From the NCBI GenBank assembly GCA_001695595.3, contig MBPM02000005.1, forward strand, positions 1,054,001 through 1,118,000: a stretch of 64,000 nucleotides of DNA, read 5' to 3'. The position numbers were made by a program, and so were the translations under genes. This document shows, piece by piece, positions 58,433 to 64,000 of the stretch. Each line of letters begins with the position of its first letter. Position 1 is the first letter of the stretch. The stretch comes from Plasmopara viticola. Taxonomy: Eukaryota > Oomycota > Peronosporomycetes > Peronosporales > Peronosporaceae. Under the pieces are notes generated by a model. The model had not been told where the DNA came from. It searched no databases and saw nothing but the letters and a program-made list of their open reading frames with translations.

Positions 58433-58609
58433 TCGGCTGATTGCGGATTGAGTGGATGAGTTCATTGGCTTGCGATTTCTGGATACGTCAAAATCTTGTG
58501 CTCATCTCACGCGAGCTCGACACAATATTTTTACGGAATAGATATTCAAGGGTGTTTTTTCTACCTAAGGTCTTATAAAATCGAAGGCAGTTGTACAGTA
58601 AAAGGAGCG

Positions 58610-59040
58610 CTTCACTCAGCTAGGGTTGAAGACACGTAAAGTCGATTGACATTCACCGGATGCACTTTTAGCAGCAACTCTGCATCGGACGCTGAAATTT
58701 GAACGTACCGCGATGGTCCATTGCAATAAACTTTCTTGATGAGCTTCGGTACATCAATGATGATCAAACACTCAGTACATGCAGACTTTGTGCATAATCA
58801 GGCCATGCTTCGCTCTGAGTTTACCACATAATTTTGATGGATGTTGTGAGAGTGCGATGTTTAATGTATACTTTTCTTTCAAATCTGTTGTCTTCAATGT
58901 TCTTGCTGCTGCACTCCGCGCTTGCAAGCAATCTAGACCAACGTTAGTGAGACGATAAATGAAATTCCCGCTGAGAGTGTGCGATTCCTGCGGCGCAACC
59001 TCATAACGCAACACGATGTCGAGGACTCTGGAGGAATATC
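58610..59040 (-). pseudogene. Conserved coding remnant 'S' (spacer D, left)
   Basis: The 80-codon frame at 58772-59014 is identical in protein to 29025-29267. The VPKLIKKVYCNGPSRY piece follows at 58620-58750. Confidence 0.35.
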
Positions 59041-59099
59041 TTCAAGAAAAAAACCAAAATTAAGTTGTTGTCGAATGCGCTTAAATGACAGAATTTAAT

Positions 59100-60193
59100 T
59101 TTTAATTTTTGCCATCTTGAGCCAGATTCGCATACCAGTTACCCATCTCAATTAGCTTTGGTAAGCCGTTGCGTCTGCAAGGCATCTTTCTATCAATTGG
59201 ATCATTTTTCAGGCGCTTATATACATTACGGGAGCCGCGGAGATCAGAGGGTGCTAATTCCCATAGTAACGAGAAGCAACGAAGTGTACCTGCTCCATAC
59301 TTCCATCAGGTCGCATTATGAGGCACGAGCTTTTCGCCACTTAACTTTGATACAATGGAATTAAAATTCAATTTTTTGCTTGCTTGATAGCAAACAGGTA
59401 GCGAATTCCATTTATTTAGCATGAAAGAACAAAACAACGAAAATTAATTGTGTAAAAGTCTGAAAACTGTTCTACAATTATTCTAAACCAATTGTAATAG
59501 CGTAGAGGCTTAAGTTAAGAAACAACAAGGTCTTAAGTCTGTCCCGCTATTGGTTATGCACATAAAGTGATACCCCTGCTATACCTCGGACTGATTAATA
59601 CGCCGCCATCTAGCTTGTTCAAATCGACCTAACATAATCCCGATACTTGAAACTTGTTGTCGTCTGCGTTGGTAACTTCCAGACCTCGTCCGCCTTTTTT
59701 ACTCAAATAGATCTCTTGGTTCGGGTGCCATATGAGAAGTGCTACTTCGAAGAACGTGACATATCCATCACGACCGGTGAAATAAGCTCGTATTAACAAG
59801 GCAAACGGTTTAGAAGAACCGCGATCTGATGAACTTCGACAAACAGAAACTCAATGTGTGCAGTCCCAGAATAAGTGCGACGCAATTGTCGTCACCGGCA
59901 GGTTTGCCTTGACCGGCTTTTACGCAATATTCCAAAACATTCCCGAAATCAAAACTATCTATAGCAATTATAATGATTCCAATTAGAAAGAAGTTCCAGA
60001 TATTCCATAATCATGTGGAACCAAGAGACTCTTTTGGCTGAAAGTAATCAAGGATGTTTATAAAGCCAGATAGAGTAAAGAGAAACGATAGCTCAACAGT
60101 TGATGGCTGAGAGCCACCACTTAGGCAGTAGCTAGGAAATAAGTCGTAAGGCTCTCCAATGTATACCGCATCTCAATTCGCTTTTAACAATCA
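59100..60193 (+). repeat. LTR/leader-like block, plus orientation (spacer D)
   Basis: Same segment order as 15.0-16.1 kb. It stops at about 60193 and joins directly to the inverted gag C-terminal-like block, without the gag N-terminal piece found in A and B. Confidence 0.5.
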
Positions 60194-60500
60194 CCGACTT
60201 CGCCCCGCTCGCGCCTCAGCCTCGTCCGACAACCGACTTTATAAGCTTCCTCCTCGACTTAGTTACAGTTAACACGCATTGTCTCTCCGGTTGGATTGCC
60301 ATTTCCTTTCTATCTTTTATCAGGCCGCGCGGATGTATGACAAACGTATAGTAGTTGTAGAAGTTGCCACGGCCATGTGTATCGTTGTGACTGATCGAAT
60401 CTCGGTGTGGTGCTCGATTGTCGCTCTCCTGGTGACGAGCTTGAAAGCAATCATGTCGCTGAGCACCCATATGACAATCGTCTTTTGGGGAGTACTCGGG
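60193..60500 (-). pseudogene. Inverted gag C-terminal-like block (spacer D)
   Basis: The minus-strand frame 60216-60470 contains ESDNRAPHRDSISHNDTHGRGNF and the basic stretch KDRKEMAIQPERQ in one reading frame, the most complete view of this block. Confidence 0.4.
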
Positions 60501-61326
60501 CTCTAATTCTTATCGTCATCCCAGTTTCCTCCTGGAATCCACTCTGGAGAAAGAACCGCTTTTATAATTCACTGAATTTCATTTCAGTTTGGAACATTAA
60601 CTCCTGGAATTTAGAGACGCACTCGTCAATCGTTTCCTTTTTTGTCAGGAAAAACATCCGCTCTCGAAGATCACGTTCGAAATTGTTGGCCTAAATGGTG
60701 TGCGCAATTGAGTTCCAACAGAACCCATGTCTTGTGCACGTTCATGCGCTTGCAGTCAACAATAAAGGCACGATACCAATTAAGTATGGTTTGCCTAAAT
60801 TACTTGAGATTAGCATCACAAAGTCTGACGACTCTGTTGTCATCAAGTGGCGCTACCCGGCGTAGTACCGTTCCGCTGTAAATTTTCATGCCAAGCCTCC
60901 CTTCATGAACAGTAGGATCGTTTTTCTTCCACTCGACTCTTGATGCAACGAGAAACTTGAAGTGCTCATTAGCCTGTTGCATTTGGACTTGCGTTCAAGC
61001 TTGACCTGGGTATGGTATTGTTGTTGGTGCTTAGTGAGATACAGCCGTAGTTGCTGCATGGACAGTGTGTCTTGTCCTGTCGCTGCAGGGAGAACTACTT
61101 TAGCCTTAGCTGGTGAATACGCTTGGCAATTGGCACTTGCCGCATCTTGCGGAGTCGGTACTCGGAATATTGAGCGCAACGTTGGCCGTAAACTTTCATT
61201 GTTGTCGAGAGCACTTATTCGACGAGGTCTTGGGCTTAGAGAAAGGATCTCAGCCGTACAGCCTTTTTGTTGGGCCATACTTGCTGGAATTCCCAGCGCT
61301 ACTTTGATAAAATCTTTATCATACAT
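60500..61326 (-). pseudogene. Gypsy gag remnant, longest open copy (spacer D)
   Basis: The minus-strand frame 60886-61326 has 146 codons: MYDKDFIKVALGIPASMAQQ, IFRVPTPQDAASANCQAYSPA, then a Gln-rich stretch LTKHQQQYHTQ. Downstream the sequence continues in other frames (IYSGTVLRRVAPLDDNRVVR, then FQELMF-like). No zinc knuckle joins it in frame. The Gypsy assignment comes from its place next to RT in spacer C. Confidence 0.6.
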
Positions 61327-61479
61327 ACAAAGTTGACTAAATTTTGTATTACAGTCTACTCTCTCTGTTCAAATGGATGAAGTGGTACACTGGACCTTTT
61401 ATAAGCTCGTGGGTCTGCTATATTTGGCGCTTTAAGTTTTCAGTATTAAATTCCTGAGAGCCAAGCCCTTACAATTCGA

Positions 61480-63120
61480 AATTTCGTTCGGATACGCTGG
61501 AAACGCTTCAGCTGCTTTACCGTTGATAGCCACAAGACTATTTGTAGCTTGTCGAGCTACTTGTTTCGGCTTGTTAGAAGCTCAGTGTTGACTATAAACG
61601 GGTACGAGTCTTTTGATTTCCCATACAACAAAGCCGCACGAAACAGCTTTGTCGTATAAAATGTGGATTAAGCGAAACCAAATGGGTAAGTTATCTCAAA
61701 ATTATTCTCAGTGGCCCAGGAATTCATCAAAAGGCAAAAGCACAAAATAACAGACGAATTGAGGAGGTGTCAGATATTTGTACCACACAAGCGTGCAACC
61801 ACACTACTACACCACAAAACGTTAAAAGAGAACCCTTTGAAATCTAGTAATTCCCATTGTGAGGCTTACCAGTAATCACAAAATGACTCGCTTCTCACTA
61901 TGTGGACAAAAGCACCTTTTTTTTAACCATTGAACTTGACACGACAAGTGCTACTATGTCACACAGTCGCGGAGGAAGCTTATCAAAGTCGGTTGTCGGA
62001 CGAGGTTGAGGCGCGAGCGGGGCGAAGTCGGTGAAGCAAGAGGATTGTTGACGGTTTAAAACAAATTGAGATGCGGTATACATTGGAGAGCCTTACGACT
62101 TATTTCCCAGCTACTGCCATAGTGGTGGCTCTCAGCCATCAACTGTTGAGCTATCGTTCCTCTTTACTCTATCTGGCTTTATAAACATCCTTGATTACTT
62201 TTAGCCAAAAGAGTCTCTTGGTTCCACATGATTATGGGATATCTTTAACTTCTTTCTGGTTGGAATCTGTATATTCGCTATAGATAGTTATGATTTCGGG
62301 AATATTTTAAAAAATTGCGTAAAAGTTGGTCAAGGCAAACCTGCCGGTGACGACAATTGCGTCGCACTTCTTCGGGACTGCACACATTGAGTTTCTGTTT
62401 GTCGAAGTTCATCAGATCGCGGTTCTTCTAAGCCGTTTGCCTTGTTAATACGAGCTTATTTTACCAGTCGTGATGGATATGTCACTTTCTTCGAAGTAGC
62501 ACTTCTCATATGGCACCCGAACCAAGAGATCTTTTTGAGAAAGAAGGGCAAACGAGGTCCGGAAGTTACCAACGCAGACGACAACAAGTTTCAAGTATCG
62601 GAATTATGTTACGTCGAATTGACCAAGCTAGATGGCGGCGTATTAATCAGTCCGAGGTATAGCAGGGGTATCACTTTATGTGCATGACCAATAGCGGGAC
62701 ATACTTAAGACCTTATTGTTTCTTAACCTAAGCCTCTACGCTATTACATTTGGTTTAGAATAATTGTAGAACAGTTTTCAAACTTATACACATTTATTTT
62801 CATTGTTTTGTTCTTTCATGCTAAAAAAATGGAATTCGCTACCAGTTTGCTATCAAGCAAGCAAAAAATTGAATTTTAATTCCATTGTATCAAAGTTAAG
62901 TGGCGAAAAGCTCGTGCCTCATAATGCGACCTGATGGAAGTATGGAGCAGGTACACTTCGTTGCTTCTCGTTACTATGGGAATTAGCACCCACTGATCTC
63001 CGCGGCTCCCGTAATGTATATAAGCGCCTGAAAAATGATCCAATTGATAGAAAGATGCCTTGCAGACGCAACGGCTTACCAAAGCTAATTGAGATGGGTA
63101 ACTGGTATGCGAATCTGGCT
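61480..63120 (-). repeat. LTR/leader-like block, minus orientation (spacer D)
   Basis: Reverse complement of the plus block: 61898-62083 mirrors about 60150, and 62876-63082 mirrors 59158-59364 about 61.12 kb. Confidence 0.55.
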
Positions 63121-63194
63121 CAAGATGGCAAAAATTAAAAATTAAATTCTGTCATTTAAGCGCATTCGACAACAACTTAATTTTGGTTTTTTTC

Positions 63195-63645
63195 TTGAAG
63201 ATATTCCTCCAGAGTCCTCGACATCGTGTTGCGTTATGAGGTTGCGCCGCAGGAATCGCACACTCTCAGCGGGAATTTCATTTATCGTCTCACTAACGTT
63301 GGTCTAGATTGCTTGCGAGCGCGGAGTGCAGCAACAAGAACATTGAAGACAACAGATTTGAAAGAAAAGTATACATTAAACATCGCACTTTAAACATCGC
63401 ACTCTCACAACATCCATCAAAATTATGTGGTAAACTCAGAGCGAAGCATGGCCTGATTATGCACAAAGTCTGCATGTACTGAGTGTTTGATCATCATTGA
63501 TGTACCGAAGCTCATCAAGAAAGTTTATTGCAATGGACCATCGCGGTACGTTCAAATTTCAGCGTCCGATGCAGAGTTGCTGCTAAAAGTGCATCCGGTG
63601 AATGGCAATCGGCTTTACGTGTCTTCAACCCTAGCTGAGTGAAGC
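63195..63645 (+). pseudogene. Conserved coding remnant 'S' (spacer D, right)
   Basis: Inverted partner of 58610-59040. A short local duplication (TTAAACATCGCACT) at about 63376-63403 breaks the 80-codon frame here. Confidence 0.35.
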
Positions 63646-63839
63646 GCTCCTTTTACTGTACAACTGCCTTCGATTTTATTGAACTTAGGTAAAAAAAAAC
63701 CCTTGAATATCTATTCCGTAAAAATATTGTGTCGAGCTCGCGTGAGATGAGCACAAGATTTTGACGTATCCAGAAATTGCAAGCCAATAAACTCATCCAC
63801 TCAATCCGCAATCAGCCGAGCCACCCAACCGACTTTGCT

Positions 63840-64000
63840 AATCAAAAATTGTTTCCAATTCTGCTTTTGAGTTCTACGCTTGTTGCTCTTGCGACAGCGA
63901 AGGCCTTTCCGACGTTGTTGCCCACTGACGCCGCTTAGGAAAGACGACCAAAACCACCAGCGAGAGAAGGCTTACAAATTCAACTTGGGTGCCTAGGTGG
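63840..64000 (-). pseudogene. Two-membrane-segment remnant, cut by window edge (spacer D, right)
   Basis: Only the C-terminal part is inside the window. The last bases of the window are the exact reverse complement of 58252-58290, so the palindrome continues past the edge. Confidence 0.45.

Larger units (their letters stand above)
26100..61120. repeat. Palindrome C (giant inverted repeat, loop 44.6-46.7 kb)
   Basis: Mirror pairs run outward from the loop: 44083 with 47293, 41590 with 49784, 39630 with 51744 (sum about 91375); then, beyond the LINE, 38044 with 54432, 36459 with 56017, and about 35190 with 57296 (sum about 92477-92485); then, inside the Copia boundary, 29784 with 58255 and 29025 with 59014 (sum 88039). 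The two jumps equal the sizes of the LINE and Copia insertions. Arms are about 18 kb or less each, including both MLF-like pairs. The inner arms look about 99% identical in the stretches compared by eye. Confidence 0.9.
58252..64000. repeat. Palindrome D (imperfect inverted repeat around 61.12 kb, open at right edge)
   Basis: 59158-59364 pairs with 62876-63082, and 58252 pairs with 64000 (sums about 122240-122252). The centre (60.19-62.05) is asymmetric and in the same orientation as the centre of palindrome B. Confidence 0.85.

Noticed and set aside
1..64000. CRISPR array or bacterial mobile element
   Set aside because: The repeats are long, inverted and of retroelement type, and the genes are eukaryotic with introns.

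Overview
The window looks like repeat-rich chromosomal DNA of an oomycete (Phytophthora or downy-mildew type). This is an inference. It rests on short 61-65 bp introns, initiator-like TCATTTTC promoter motifs followed by a CAAATATACC-like block, a secreted CAP protein, and Gypsy, Copia, LINE and SINE remnants of the kind common in these genomes. No bacterial, organellar, rRNA or tRNA gene, and no CRISPR array, was seen.

Layout. Positions 1-3000 hold two ordinary genes on the minus strand: a secreted CAP/PR-1-like protein and a spliced YWTD beta-propeller protein. Around 3.4-4.0 kb lies a dead copy of an MLF-like gene. From 4.0 to 10.3 kb nothing is recognisable. From 11.4 kb to the right edge the window is one structure: four divergent (head-to-head) pairs of an intact 246-247 codon MLF1-like gene (pairs at 11.46-13.48, 19.44-21.44, 35.19-37.20 and 55.27-57.30 kb). 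They are separated by spacers that are themselves large imperfect palindromes, called here A (13.5-19.4), B (21.4-35.2), C (37.2-55.3) and D (57.3 to beyond the end).

The spacers hold decayed material in inverted copies: a small two-membrane-segment coding remnant, a second short unrecognised coding remnant, a long LTR/leader-like block, and Gypsy gag, protease and reverse-transcriptase debris. Palindrome C is the longest. Its arms run outward from a 44.6-46.7 kb loop, through gene pairs 3 and 4, to about 26 kb on the left and at least 61 kb on the right.

Younger insertions lie on top of this and date it. An intact 4.44 kb Copia element with identical 146 bp LTRs sits in the left arm of C only. 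A deleted LINE sits in the right arm of C only. Seven roughly 300-330 bp LINE-derived non-autonomous elements are scattered through the window, six with readable 11-14 bp target duplications. A tRNA-derived SINE lies in the loop of C. For the Copia, the LINE and one short element, the matching empty site is present elsewhere in the window.

The main biological point is the contrast between eight open MLF-like frames and uniformly broken surroundings. All four pairs share a roughly 520 bp bidirectional promoter region with repeated TTCTCGAA (heat-shock-element core, TTCnnGAA) motifs.
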